Source of the DNA: Pseudocalidococcus sp964653145
GTDB taxonomy: Bacteria > Cyanobacteriota > Cyanobacteriia > Thermosynechococcales > Thermosynechococcaceae
Length of the DNA: 64,000 bases
Direction: 5' to 3'
NCBI GenBank assembly: GCA_964653145.1
Contig: CAZZCG010000004.1
Location: 124,001 to 188,000 of the forward strand
Shown: positions 26,298 to 34,696 of the stretch, in pieces
Layout of the letters: each line of letters opens with the position of its first letter
Position numbering within the stretch: the first letter of the stretch is position 1
The notes under the pieces: generated by a model
What the model saw: the letters and a program-made list of their open reading frames with translations, nothing else
What the model was told of the DNA's origin: nothing
Databases searched by the model: none
Translations under genes and position numbers: made by a program

Positions 26298-27815
26298 TTA
26301 TGCGACAGCAGCGAAGGTCTTTTTGTACTCAGTCAAAGCTTCTTTGAGAAGGGCTTCAGCGGTTTCATCCAGCTTTTTACTGCTGCGGACAGCTTCACCA
26401 TACTGCGGCTTACTGTTGCTCAGGTAGTCCCGGAAGCCAGCAACAAATTTCACTACCTGCTCCACGGCAATATCATCCAAGTAGCCATTACTCCCGGCAT
26501 AGATGATCGCCACTTGCTCTTCCACTGGGATGGGGGAGTATTGGGGCTGCTTCAGGAGTTCCCGTAAACGTTGACCTCGGGCCAGTTGGTTTTGGGTGGC
26601 TTTATCCAAGTCGGAGGCAAATTGAGCAAAGGCCTGGAGTTCATCAAACTGGGCCAAGTCGAGCTTGAGTTTCCCAGCCACCTGTTTCATCGCTTTGATC
26701 TGAGCCGCAGAACCCACCCGAGACACGGAGATACCAGCATTAATGGCAGGCCGTAAACCGGCGTTAAATAAGTCGGTAGAAAGGAAGATTTGTCCGTCCG
26801 TAATCGAAATTACGTTGGTGGGAATGTAAGCAGACACGTCGCCGGCCTGGGTTTCGACAATCGGCAATGCGGTCATGCTCCCTTCACCCAGTTCTGGGCT
26901 GAGTTTAGCGGCCCGTTCTAACAAGCGGGAGTGGAGGTAAAACACATCCCCAGGATAGGCTTCCCGGCCTGGTGGGCGACGGAGTAAGAGGGACATTTGG
27001 CGATAGGCCTGGGCTTGTTTCGATAAGTCATCGTAGACCACTAACGTGTGCTTGCCTTTATACATGAAGTATTCAGCCAAGGTTGCCCCGGTATAGGGCG
27101 CAAGGTATTGCAAAGCAGCGGGATCACTCGCATTGGCAGCCACGATGATTGTGTAATCCAAGGCCCCCCGTTCCCGGAGAACTTCGACAACCTGAGCTAC
27201 TGTAGAAGCCTTTTGACCAATGGCGACGTAGACGCAGATCACGTCTTGACCTTTTTGATTGAGGATGGTGTCAATGGCAACGGCAGTTTTTCCAGTTTGG
27301 CGGTCGCCAATGATGAGTTCCCGCTGTCCCCGACCGACCGGAATCATGGCATCAATGGCAGTGATCCCAGTTTGCATGGGCTCATACACAGATTTACGTT
27401 GAATAATGCCCGGTGCCGCGGATTCTAAAAGACGGGTTTCACTGGTAACAATGTCACCTTTGCCATCAATCGGACGGACAAGGGCATCGACAACCCGACC
27501 AATGACCCCATCTCCAACGGGGACGGAGGCAATTTTTCCAGTGGAGCGAACGGTACTGCCCTCTTCAATGCCCAGGCCCTCACCCATGAGCACAGCCCCA
27601 ACATTATCCTCTTCAAGGTTCAGGGCAATCCCGACGGTGCCATCTTCAAATTCTAAAAGCTCTGAGGACATGGCTTTATCCAGGCCATATACCCGGGCAA
27701 TTCCATCCCCAACCTGGAGGACGGTGCCAACATTATCGACCTTGATGGCCTGGTCGTACTGCTCGATCTGTTGACGAATAATACTACTGATTTCATCGGG
27801 TCGGATACTTACCAT
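26298..27815 (-). CDS. atpA: ATP synthase subunit alpha
   Basis: 505 residues. Non-catalytic nucleotide-binding subunit of F1. P-loop GDRQTGKTAVAIDTI near residue 170, the alpha-signature PAINAGISVSRVGS near 365, and VYDDLSKQAQAYRQMSLLLRRPPGREAYPGD in segments (DELSEED-equivalent region). It is the last gene of the operon; the gamma subunit gene that follows atpA in many cyanobacteria is not here. Confidence 0.99.
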   Translation of the reverse strand: MVSIRPDEISSIIRQQIEQYDQAIKVDNVGTVLQVGDGIARVYGLDKAMSSELLEFEDGTVGIALNLEEDNVGAVLMGEGLGIEEGSTVRSTGKIASVPVGDGVIGRVVDALVRPIDGKGDIVTSETRLLESAAPGIIQRKSVYEPMQTGITAIDAMIPVGRGQRELIIGDRQTGKTAVAIDTILNQKGQDVICVYVAIGQKASTVAQVVEVLRERGALDYTIIVAANASDPAALQYLAPYTGATLAEYFMYKGKHTLVVYDDLSKQAQAYRQMSLLLRRPPGREAYPGDVFYLHSRLLERAAKLSPELGEGSMTALPIVETQAGDVSAYIPTNVISITDGQIFLSTDLFNAGLRPAINAGISVSRVGSAAQIKAMKQVAGKLKLDLAQFDELQAFAQFASDLDKATQNQLARGQRLRELLKQPQYSPIPVEEQVAIIYAGSNGYLDDIAVEQVVKFVAGFRDYLSNSKPQYGEAVRSSKKLDETAEALLKEALTEYKKTFAAVA

Positions 27816-27862
27816 AGAAGTTGCTCTCTAAAAATGGGACAAGGAGAAGGGAAGAAAAACAA

Positions 27863-28417
27863 TCAGGTGGTGGCTAGAAGGGAGTTACCCAAGCGCCGGA
27901 GTTGCCCCCGCAAGCTGGCATCAAGAACCTGGGAACCAACTTTGACAATTACACCGCCAATGAGGCTGCTATCCAAATGGCAGGAGAGTTCAACTCCATT
28001 GGCTCCTGTAATTGCTTTAACTTTGTTAATCACAGCCTCACGTTGGCTTTCGGTAAGTTCAACAGTCGTGGTGACTTGGGCGAGGACAATGTTTTCTAGT
28101 TTGCGCACTAAGGCTTTGTATTGTTCGCAGATCTCTTGGGTGACAAAAATCCGCCGCCGATCAACCAGCAACAGAAGAAAGTTGAGGAAGTAGCTGTGAA
28201 CTCTATCACTCAGAAGTTGCCGAATCGCATTTTTCTTAGGTTCATTTTTAATCAGGGGATTGCCTAAGAAAGTTTTGAACTCTGAAGAGTTGATCAAGGT
28301 GTCAAGAACCAAGCTCACGTCTTCATTAAATCGACTCACTAAACCCTGAGATTGAGCCAAAGAGAGCAAGGCCTCGGCGTAGGGTTCGGTAATGGCAGCA
28401 CTTACAGGGGATGACAT
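27863..28417 (-). CDS. atpH: ATP synthase subunit delta
   Basis: 184 residues. F1 stalk subunit linking the peripheral stalk to the alpha3beta3 head (OSCP family). Family features include ITEPYAEALLSLAQ at the N-terminus, LLVDRRRIFV in the middle, and the C-terminal GGVIVKVGSQVLDASLRGQLRRL motif in segments. It starts immediately after the atpF stop with a GGAGG ribosome site inside atpF, so the two are coupled. Confidence 0.97.
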   Translation of the reverse strand: MSSPVSAAITEPYAEALLSLAQSQGLVSRFNEDVSLVLDTLINSSEFKTFLGNPLIKNEPKKNAIRQLLSDRVHSYFLNFLLLLVDRRRIFVTQEICEQYKALVRKLENIVLAQVTTTVELTESQREAVINKVKAITGANGVELSCHLDSSLIGGVIVKVGSQVLDASLRGQLRRLGNSLLATT

Positions 28418-28951
28418 CTAATTACCTCCAAGCAGAGCGAGACTACGGTCAATTAACTGCTGCTGGGCTGATTGACTTGAGGCCACCCGCTGTTGGAGTT
28501 CGGTTTCCACTTGCTTCAGGGCTAATTCAGCAATTCGCTGACGGATTTCCAGGCTGACCCGTTCTTCTTGGGCTAATGTGTCCTGACCAGCCGTAGCTTT
28601 AAGGCGCTCAATTTCCACCTGGGCCTGGGCGAGAATTTGCTCTTTGGCTTGCTTGGCCCGGACTTCAGCATCACTGACAATCCGTTTGGCTTCTTCTTGG
28701 GCTTTGGCCAGTTTTTGTTGCTCATCAGCTAAACGGGCCGCGGCGGCTTGTTTCCGGTCTTCCGCTTCCTTAATCTCGGTGGCAATCGCAGCTTGGCGAT
28801 CCCCGAGGGTTTTGCCGAGAACACCTTTGCCAAAGTAAACCAGAATCCCAATGACAATGGCCAGGTTAATAATGTTTGTTTCCAGCAGGTTGAAGTTCAG
28901 GCCAAAGTGACCCGCCTCTTCAGTAGCCAATATCCACACTGCGTCCACCAA
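28418..28951 (-). CDS. atpF: ATP synthase subunit b
   Basis: 177 residues. One N-terminal membrane span (NIINLAIVIGILVYFGKGVL) then a long coiled coil (KEAEDRKQAAAARLADEQQ and onward). It forms the peripheral stalk as a heterodimer with b'. Located 10 bp after the b' gene and abutting atpH. Confidence 0.97.
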   Translation of the reverse strand: MVDAVWILATEEAGHFGLNFNLLETNIINLAIVIGILVYFGKGVLGKTLGDRQAAIATEIKEAEDRKQAAAARLADEQQKLAKAQEEAKRIVSDAEVRAKQAKEQILAQAQVEIERLKATAGQDTLAQEERVSLEIRQRIAELALKQVETELQQRVASSQSAQQQLIDRSLALLGGN

Positions 28952-28961
28952 TATTCCTCCG

Positions 28962-29396
28962 TTAGCCGACTAATTCTGCACCCAACAGCTTGGTGAGGAG
29001 CTGCCGACTCAAATCTGATACTTGGGCTTCTAAGGTTGTTAAGGCTGTTTGCTTTTGCTGATCCAGTTCCTGTTGGGCTTGCAGTAGCTGGACTTGAACT
29101 TCCTGTTGGGCAGCGGCAATTTCAGCAGCGGCAATTTTGGTCGCTTCGGCCTGGGCTGCAGCAATCAGGGCCTGGGATTGACGGCGGGTTTCGGCCAATT
29201 CTTGTTCATACTGGGCGGCCAGTTGATTGGCTTTTTCAGCCCGCTGCTTAGCTTCACTGAGGTTATTGCGAACATAATCAGTCCGCTCATCAATGGCCTG
29301 GGTCAGGGGCTTATAGAAAATAAAATTAAGAATCACCGTCAAAATTAGAAACTGCACAGCCATCAAGGGCAGGGTTGCATCAAAATCAAACATCAA
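28962..29396 (-). CDS. atpG: ATP synthase subunit b'
   Basis: 144 residues; the second, diverged b subunit found in photosynthetic bacteria. N-terminal span LPLMAVQFLILTVILNFIFY followed by FYKPLTQAIDERTDYVRNNL and a coiled coil rich in Gln and Ala. Named atpG in cyanobacteria, atpF' elsewhere. It lies between the c and b genes, the canonical order. Confidence 0.96.
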   Translation of the reverse strand: MMFDFDATLPLMAVQFLILTVILNFIFYKPLTQAIDERTDYVRNNLSEAKQRAEKANQLAAQYEQELAETRRQSQALIAAAQAEATKIAAAEIAAAQQEVQVQLLQAQQELDQQKQTALTTLEAQVSDLSRQLLTKLLGAELVG

Positions 29397-29496
29397 TCTC
29401 TCCGGGTGATGGGGATCTGGGGATTAGGGGTTTATCAGCATCAGTGTTGAGATGTTACGGACAAACCACCAATCCCCGCGGATCGCTGCAGCTTAC

Positions 29497-29745
29497 TTAG
29501 GAGGCAAAGGGGTTGGCGAACAACAGCACCAGGGCGATCACCAGGCCATAGATGGTCAAAGATTCCATGAAGGCGAGGGTTAACAACAAGGTGCCGCGAA
29601 TTTTGCCTTCTGCTTCAGGTTGGCGGGCAATCCCTTCGACGGCGGAACCCGAGGCATTACCTTGACCCAGGCCAGGCCCGATGGAGGCTAAACCAATGGC
29701 CAACGCGGCCGCAATAACCGATGCAGATGCAACTAAGGGATCCAT
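29497..29745 (-). CDS. atpE: ATP synthase subunit c
   Basis: 82 residues: two membrane hairpin helices with the polar loop RQPEAEGKIRG and the ion-binding Glu in LLTLAFMESLTIYGLV. The glycine-rich helix 1 (GLASIGPGLGQGNASG) packs the c-ring. GAGGAA precedes the ATG. Known as atpH in chloroplast and some cyanobacterial nomenclature. Confidence 0.98.
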   Translation of the reverse strand: MDPLVASASVIAAALAIGLASIGPGLGQGNASGSAVEGIARQPEAEGKIRGTLLLTLAFMESLTIYGLVIALVLLFANPFAS

Positions 29746-29854
29746 TTTTATTCCTCTAACTACAGAATGAAATCAATCAAATTTCCAGAGTTAACAATAC
29801 CAGCCAATGGGCCTGGTCGCTGAACTCAATTTTGGCGTTTCCCGAACCTCATCC

Positions 29855-30664
29855 CTAGGAATGAGCCTCTTCATGTTCTTCACCATGACCCTCCATCGCT
29901 TCACCAATATAGGTAGCAGCAAGGGTGGCAAAAACAATGGCCTGGATCGCACTGGTGAACAAGCCCAAGAGCATCACCGGCAAGGGAATAAACAAGGGCA
30001 CCAGCAAAACCAACACCCCCACAACTAATTCGTCTGCGAGAATATTCCCAAAAAGACGGAAGCTGAGGGAGAGGGGCTTGGTAAAGTCTTCTAGAATGGC
30101 AATGGGCAAGAGAATTGGGGTTGGCTCGATGTACTTCTTGAAGTAGCCCAGGCCCCGTTTACGAAACCCAGCATAGAAGTAGGCCAAGGAAACCAACAAC
30201 GCCAAAGCCACAGTGGTATTGATGTCATTGGTGGGGGCAGCTAACTCTCCCTCTGGAATTTCAAACAGTTTCCACGGCACTAGGGCCCCAGACCAGTTAG
30301 AAACAAAGATAAAGAGAAACAGCGTCCCAACAAAGGGCACCCAACCCCGATAGTCCGCCTCGCCAATTTGGCCTTTGGTTAAATCTCGGACAAAATCTAA
30401 GGCATATTCCATCAGGTTTTGTAGGCCTTGGGGAATCCGTTGAATGTTCCGGGTCGCCAAAAATGCCGCAACGATTAGCACCAAACACACAAACCAGGTG
30501 GTCATAAAGACTTGCCCATGCACCTTGAGATTGCCAATGTGCCAATAAAAATGCTGCCCGACCTCAATTTTGGCCAAGGGAAGTATCATCCAATCTGGAA
30601 AATACACAGAAGGCATCATGCCCGGAACCTCATGGAAGTGCGAAAAAATCATACCAGTTTTCAC
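29855..30664 (-). CDS. atpB: ATP synthase subunit a
   Basis: Up to 269 residues. Proton-channel subunit of Fo; the essential Arg lies in KPLSLSFRLFGNILADE and the C-terminal AIQAIVFATLAATYIGEA is conserved. The GTG at 30664 overlaps the atpI stop (GTGA), which would couple translation. An ATG at 30619, with GAGGT about 8 nt upstream, gives a 254-residue protein closer to the family norm and is an equally good start. Confidence 0.97.
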   Translation of the reverse strand: MKTGMIFSHFHEVPGMMPSVYFPDWMILPLAKIEVGQHFYWHIGNLKVHGQVFMTTWFVCLVLIVAAFLATRNIQRIPQGLQNLMEYALDFVRDLTKGQIGEADYRGWVPFVGTLFLFIFVSNWSGALVPWKLFEIPEGELAAPTNDINTTVALALLVSLAYFYAGFRKRGLGYFKKYIEPTPILLPIAILEDFTKPLSLSFRLFGNILADELVVGVLVLLVPLFIPLPVMLLGLFTSAIQAIVFATLAATYIGEAMEGHGEEHEEAHS

Positions 30665-31176
30665 TGGCCCGTCTGCGCCGGAAAAATCACGGTGCGTAAC
30701 GTGTAGACCAGAATCGCGGCTTTGTAGGTGAGAAACCCTAAAAACACTGGGAGAATGTGGAGTGACTCGACCCGTGTGGCGACAAATAAAACCACCACCA
30801 AGACTAGTAACTGATTCTTACCCAGTTTGTTTTTTCCCCGTCCTAACTGCTCAACATTATTGGCAAGAAGCCGAAGGTAAAGCATCCCAGTGGCTGCACC
30901 AATGACGTAATTTAGGGCAGTATTGAACGAGTAAAAATACCAGACACTCGGAAACACAATTCCCATCAAGATCAAACTGGTAATCAGGAGTTCTTGGCGT
31001 AATTGATAAAACTCTGCCATGGACTCAGACGGGGGAATTTCTCCCAAGGGAGTTGCCGGGCCATCAGGGGAGTCTGGAGTGTTTTGGATTTCCGAATTGG
31101 GCGTAGGGTCAGACACAAACCGACTTAATGCCGTTTCAAACTGGCCACTATTAAACCTATCACGCTTGGGTAACAA
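30661..31176 (-). CDS. atpI: ATP synthase operon protein AtpI (Atp1)
   Basis: 171 residues with about four hydrophobic segments (ELLITSLILMGIVFPSVWYF, NYVIGAATGMLYLRLLA, LLVLVVVLFVATRVE, LPVFLGFLTYKAAILVY). AtpI helps c-ring assembly or Mg2+ uptake and is the usual first gene of bacterial atp operons. The Pro-rich N-terminal ~50 residues are unusually long; Met53 (MAEFYQLRQELL) would give the common length. It is divergent from ftrV over 108 bp, which must contain the operon promoter. Confidence 0.9.
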   Translation of the reverse strand: MLPKRDRFNSGQFETALSRFVSDPTPNSEIQNTPDSPDGPATPLGEIPPSESMAEFYQLRQELLITSLILMGIVFPSVWYFYSFNTALNYVIGAATGMLYLRLLANNVEQLGRGKNKLGKNQLLVLVVVLFVATRVESLHILPVFLGFLTYKAAILVYTLRTVIFPAQTGQ

Positions 31177-31284
31177 TACTTAATGAACTAATTCCCTTTA
31201 TTCGTGGATGTTCCGCGACTCCGGTACTCTAGAAAATGTTGCCCCATCTGCTGTTGTTATTTCCAAGTTTTTTGAGAATCCCCT

Positions 31285-31539
31285 ATGAGTCTGCCTGAGA
31301 ACCATCCGTTTCATGTTGGTAGTCCTGTGCGCGTTAAGACGTCGGTATTGGTCTATCACCATCCAGAGCATCGGGGGCAAGCCTATGACATTCAGGGGCT
31401 AGTGGGGCATGTAACTGCGGTATTGCACGAGTGGCAAGGGCGACCCATCAGTGCCAATTATCCCTATGCGGTTAAGTTTTCCCCGAAGTTTTCGGCCCAT
31501 CTCCAGGCCAGTGAACTTGAAGCGGCCCCAGAACCCTAG
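31285..31539 (+). CDS. ftrV: Ferredoxin-thioredoxin reductase, variable chain
   Basis: 84 residues. The alpha (variable) subunit is a small SH3-like barrel that stabilises the catalytic FtrC chain in light-driven thioredoxin reduction. Conserved stretches: VGSPVRVKTSVLVYHHPEH, GLVGHVTAVLHEWQGRPISA, YAVKF. The catalytic subunit is not in the window. Divergent from the atp operon. Confidence 0.95.
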   Translation: MSLPENHPFHVGSPVRVKTSVLVYHHPEHRGQAYDIQGLVGHVTAVLHEWQGRPISANYPYAVKFSPKFSAHLQASELEAAPEP

Positions 31540-31571
31540 GGAATTTATTGCCCGCGGTGAATTTAATGGCT

Positions 31572-32372
31572 CTAAGTGTGCGGGGCCTGGGCAAATTCAG
31601 AATTCTGGGGAAAGGCAATCTGCCAATCGGCTAAGGTTTGAATCTCAACCGTTGGATTTTTAAACTCCCCAGCCAAGACATGACCGCCAGTTTGACGATT
31701 GTGACTGATGGCATGGAAATGATAGCCCGCGACGTTCAGTCCCTGGAGATTTTGGGGCAAGCGAAAACCCACTAATGTCACAGGAATGTGATCTAACTCA
31801 AATAGGGTTTGAACCTTAACCACTTCAGCCAAGGTGGGATAGGGTGGGGCCTGGCCTGGAACACTGCGCACAGTCAACTTGGGAAAGCTTCCGTCAATTT
31901 TCAGGGCGTAGGGGTAATTTAAGCTGGAGAGTTGCTGGTCAAGGGCTGCTTGCAGCGCGGCAAAATCGTAGGCGCCCGAAAGTTTAATGGTTTGACTGGG
32001 CTTGAAGTCACTGACTACGGCAAAGGAGGTTTCAGTTTCTGGACTCACCTTGGTCGCGACGCCATCCGCTGTGACCTGATAGAACTTGCCATCCAGGCCA
32101 ATCATTTCCCCATCCAGGCCCACAAACGTTCCCAGACCAAAATTGCCGTGTTTTTTGAGATCCCTAAACGACATTGCCCCCGCAAAAACCCCCTGACTGA
32201 GGGCATCGAGGGTGGAAACTTGAAATCCCTTAGCTAAGATCGGTGATTTCCCATAGGTCAGTAATGGATGTAGCACCACCCAGGCCAAGACAAGTAGTCC
32301 TAACCAGACAAATCCCCAAACCCGCCGCCGCTGTGGGTGGGTAAAAATTCCCAGGCCGAATTTCCTCACCAT
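31572..32372 (-). CDS. Alpha-acetolactate decarboxylase, membrane-anchored or exported
   Basis: About 266 residues from the ATG at 32372 (in-frame alternatives at 32384 and a TTG at 32396). Residues ~20-40 form one hydrophobic segment (VWGFVWLGLLVLAWVVLHPL) after a basic stretch, a signal peptide or anchor. The rest is BudA/AlsD-like: FGLGTFVGLDGEMIGLDGKF, the Arg-bearing KLTVRSVPGQAPPYPTLAEV, and the zinc site GYHFHAISHNRQTGGHVL, with a C-terminal Glu in TVEIQ. The family converts acetolactate to acetoin. No acetolactate synthase or butanediol dehydrogenase gene is nearby. Convergent with ftrV. Confidence 0.85.
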   Translation of the reverse strand: MVRKFGLGIFTHPQRRRVWGFVWLGLLVLAWVVLHPLLTYGKSPILAKGFQVSTLDALSQGVFAGAMSFRDLKKHGNFGLGTFVGLDGEMIGLDGKFYQVTADGVATKVSPETETSFAVVSDFKPSQTIKLSGAYDFAALQAALDQQLSSLNYPYALKIDGSFPKLTVRSVPGQAPPYPTLAEVVKVQTLFELDHIPVTLVGFRLPQNLQGLNVAGYHFHAISHNRQTGGHVLAGEFKNPTVEIQTLADWQIAFPQNSEFAQAPHT

Positions 32373-32396
32373 GGACTTCCCCATCGAATTGGTCAA

Positions 32397-32422
32397 AATT
32401 TATGAATGAAATTTATGAATGA
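32397..32422. repeat. 13-bp tandem duplication
   Basis: AATTTATGAATGA occurs twice in direct tandem at 32397-32409 and 32410-32422, immediately upstream of the acetolactate decarboxylase gene. Probably replication slippage; no function is proposed. Confidence 0.8.
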
Positions 32423-32471
32423 TTCTAGCGGGCTACAACCGGGGCCTGGGGACAGGGGTGGGAATAAAACC

Positions 32472-32969
32472 CTACAGACCAATCACATACTTGCGCCATT
32501 CCTGATGGGAACCACTGCGGAGATGTTTCGTAACTTCAAAATAAAGGCTACTGAAGGGGCGGCGCGGTGTTAGATTCAGGGGCATATTAGCCTCCCGCGG
32601 GGTTCGGTTACCCTTGCGCACATTACAACGGACACAGGCTGTGACAATGTTTTCCCAGGAGTCCCCCCCACCCCGAGAGCGCGGCAGAATGTGATCTAAG
32701 GTCAGTTCATCGCCCATGTAGCCACAATACTGACAGGAGTGCCCATCCCGATGCAAAATATTACGACGCGTTAAGGGAATTTCTTTGTAGGGCATATTTA
32801 CATAGTGGCGCAAGCGGATGACTGTGGGGAGGGGAAGATTTTCGTAAATGAGCTTGCCGTTGTGTTCGACTTGTTCGGCTTTTCCTTTGATCAACAGCAC
32901 AATCGCCCGTTGCCAACTCGTAATATTGAGCGGTTCGTAGGAGGCATTTAGGACAAGCACTTTCGCCAT
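32472..32969 (-). CDS. HNH endonuclease family protein
   Basis: 165 residues. N-terminal MAKVLVLNASYEPLNITSW, typical of the widespread cyanobacterial HNH family. Zinc-finger pair CQYCG and CVRCN brackets the HNH motif (LDHILPRSRGGGDSWENIV). Expected to be a nicking or homing-like nuclease, or a DNA-repair protein; its target is unknown. There is no intron or intein nearby, so it looks like a resident chromosomal gene. Confidence 0.88.
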   Translation of the reverse strand: MAKVLVLNASYEPLNITSWQRAIVLLIKGKAEQVEHNGKLIYENLPLPTVIRLRHYVNMPYKEIPLTRRNILHRDGHSCQYCGYMGDELTLDHILPRSRGGGDSWENIVTACVRCNVRKGNRTPREANMPLNLTPRRPFSSLYFEVTKHLRSGSHQEWRKYVIGL

Positions 32970-33150
32970 ACCACTGCTGGAGCCGGGATTTTCACAAATG
33001 CTAACATAGCAAGCCAGGAAAACTCGATGGACTCCCGCGTATAGGCAGGCTGGGTTTATCGTAGTCCTGAAGGAGAAGTTTTAGCAGTCTCTTGGGGAAC
33101 TTAGGGGCATGTTAAACCGTTGATCTGGTGTGGGTGTGAGGTTGAGTTTG

Positions 33151-34302
33151 ATGCTGAGTCGAGAGCGACTGTCGTTAGCGCAGGAATGTCAACGGGCCTG
33201 GGTCGAAATCGATCTCGATGCCCTAGGGGAAAATACTCGCCAAATTAAGCGGATTCTCAAACCCAACACGGAACTTATGGCCGTTGTGAAAGCGGATGCC
33301 TATGGCCATGGGGCCAGTTTGGTCACACCAACGCTGCTGAATAATGGGGTCTCATGGCTCGGGGTGGCGACGGTACCTGAGGGGATTGAACTGCGACAAC
33401 AGGGGGTTAAGGTACCCATACTTGTCCTAGGGGCTGTGAATTCCCCTTGTTTAGTGCGGGCGATGGCTGATTGGCAACTCCAACCCACTCTCTCTTCCCC
33501 CAAGCAAGCCTTGATTTTTTCCCGCCATTTAGATGATTCCGAAACCCCTTTGCCCGTGCATTTGATGCTGGATACTGGCATGGCCCGTTTGGGATGTCCC
33601 TGTGACTTGGGCCTGGAGTTTATCCAGTTTGTCCGGGGATTACCGAATCTACACATTGCCAGCATTTATTCCCACTTTGCAGCCGCCGATCATCGAGATC
33701 CCCACCTGATGGACAGCCAGCATGCCCAATTTCAACGAATTATTCAACAACTCCAGGCCCAGGCCATGCCGATTCCCTGCTTACATTTAGCAAATTCTGC
33801 TGCCACCCTGCGCTCCCGAGACGTTCACTATGATTTAGTCCGGGTTGGTTTGGCCCTCTATGGGTTGTATCCCGCTACCCACCTGCGCTCTCAAGTGAAG
33901 TTGCGGCCAGTGTTACAGGTGCGAGCCCGGATTACCTTAATTAAAACCATTGAAGCTGGGGCTGGTGTGAGTTATGGCCATCAGTTCGTTGCGAGTCAGC
34001 CAATGCGAATAGGGGTTGTTGGGATTGGTTATGCCGATGGAGTGCCCCGGCGCCTCTCAAATCAAATGTCTGTGTTGGTCAATGGACAATGGGTTCAGCA
34101 AGTTGGCGCTATTACGATGGATCAGCTGATGATCGACATTTCCGAACACCCTGAGTTGCAAGAGGGAGATGTGGTGACTCTGCTGGGAGAAGATGGTGGC
34201 CAAGACATTACCGCGGATGATTGGGCTGCAACCCTTGGCACCATTTCCTGGGAAATTCTCTGTGGTTTTAAACACCGCTTGCCCCGAGTTCCAGGAGACT
34301 AA
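33151..34302 (+). CDS. alr: Alanine racemase
   Basis: About 383 residues. A PLP enzyme making D-alanine for peptidoglycan. The PLP lysine is in AVVKADAYGHG (near residue 47 of this start), the catalytic Tyr in GAGVSYGHQF, and MLDTGMARLG and VGIGYADGVPR are conserved. ATG at 33151 is preferred: GAGGT sits 9 nt upstream; the GTG at 33130 has no ribosome site. It acts in the same pathway as ddl at 44161-45219. Confidence 0.96.
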   Translation: MLSRERLSLAQECQRAWVEIDLDALGENTRQIKRILKPNTELMAVVKADAYGHGASLVTPTLLNNGVSWLGVATVPEGIELRQQGVKVPILVLGAVNSPCLVRAMADWQLQPTLSSPKQALIFSRHLDDSETPLPVHLMLDTGMARLGCPCDLGLEFIQFVRGLPNLHIASIYSHFAAADHRDPHLMDSQHAQFQRIIQQLQAQAMPIPCLHLANSAATLRSRDVHYDLVRVGLALYGLYPATHLRSQVKLRPVLQVRARITLIKTIEAGAGVSYGHQFVASQPMRIGVVGIGYADGVPRRLSNQMSVLVNGQWVQQVGAITMDQLMIDISEHPELQEGDVVTLLGEDGGQDITADDWAATLGTISWEILCGFKHRLPRVPGD

Positions 34303-34696
34303 ACGGTAACGGTAGGTCTTTAGATAGTGAAGCTCGCAGCAAGGTTTACCCAAAGCTATGAAACTTGAATCGTGCAAGTAAAATAATTGAAATCCTTGCA
34401 TTGGGAAAGATTGCCTGATGCAACTAAAATTAATTGACTATGGTTGATTAAAAGCAGTTAACTTTAGAGTCTCAATCATTGATAACAGAATCACCTCTGG
34501 GTTTTTAAAAAATTAACCAAGCTTCAACAAATGATTCGTCACTGTTTAACAATTTCATAGTCCAAGATCAGGTAAATATACCCCATCAGAATTATTGATC
34601 AAATGACCGTATTCGCTGTTGGCAGGGGGCAATAATACCGATGTCTGAAGCTAAGGTAAAATAAAAGACGAATTATTTTTTAGCTCTTGGGTCTCA
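34303..34696. other. 394-bp intergenic region alr / dapL
   Basis: AT-rich, with no ORF, tRNA or recognised RNA motif that I can support. It presumably contains the dapL promoter and leader. Confidence 0.5.
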
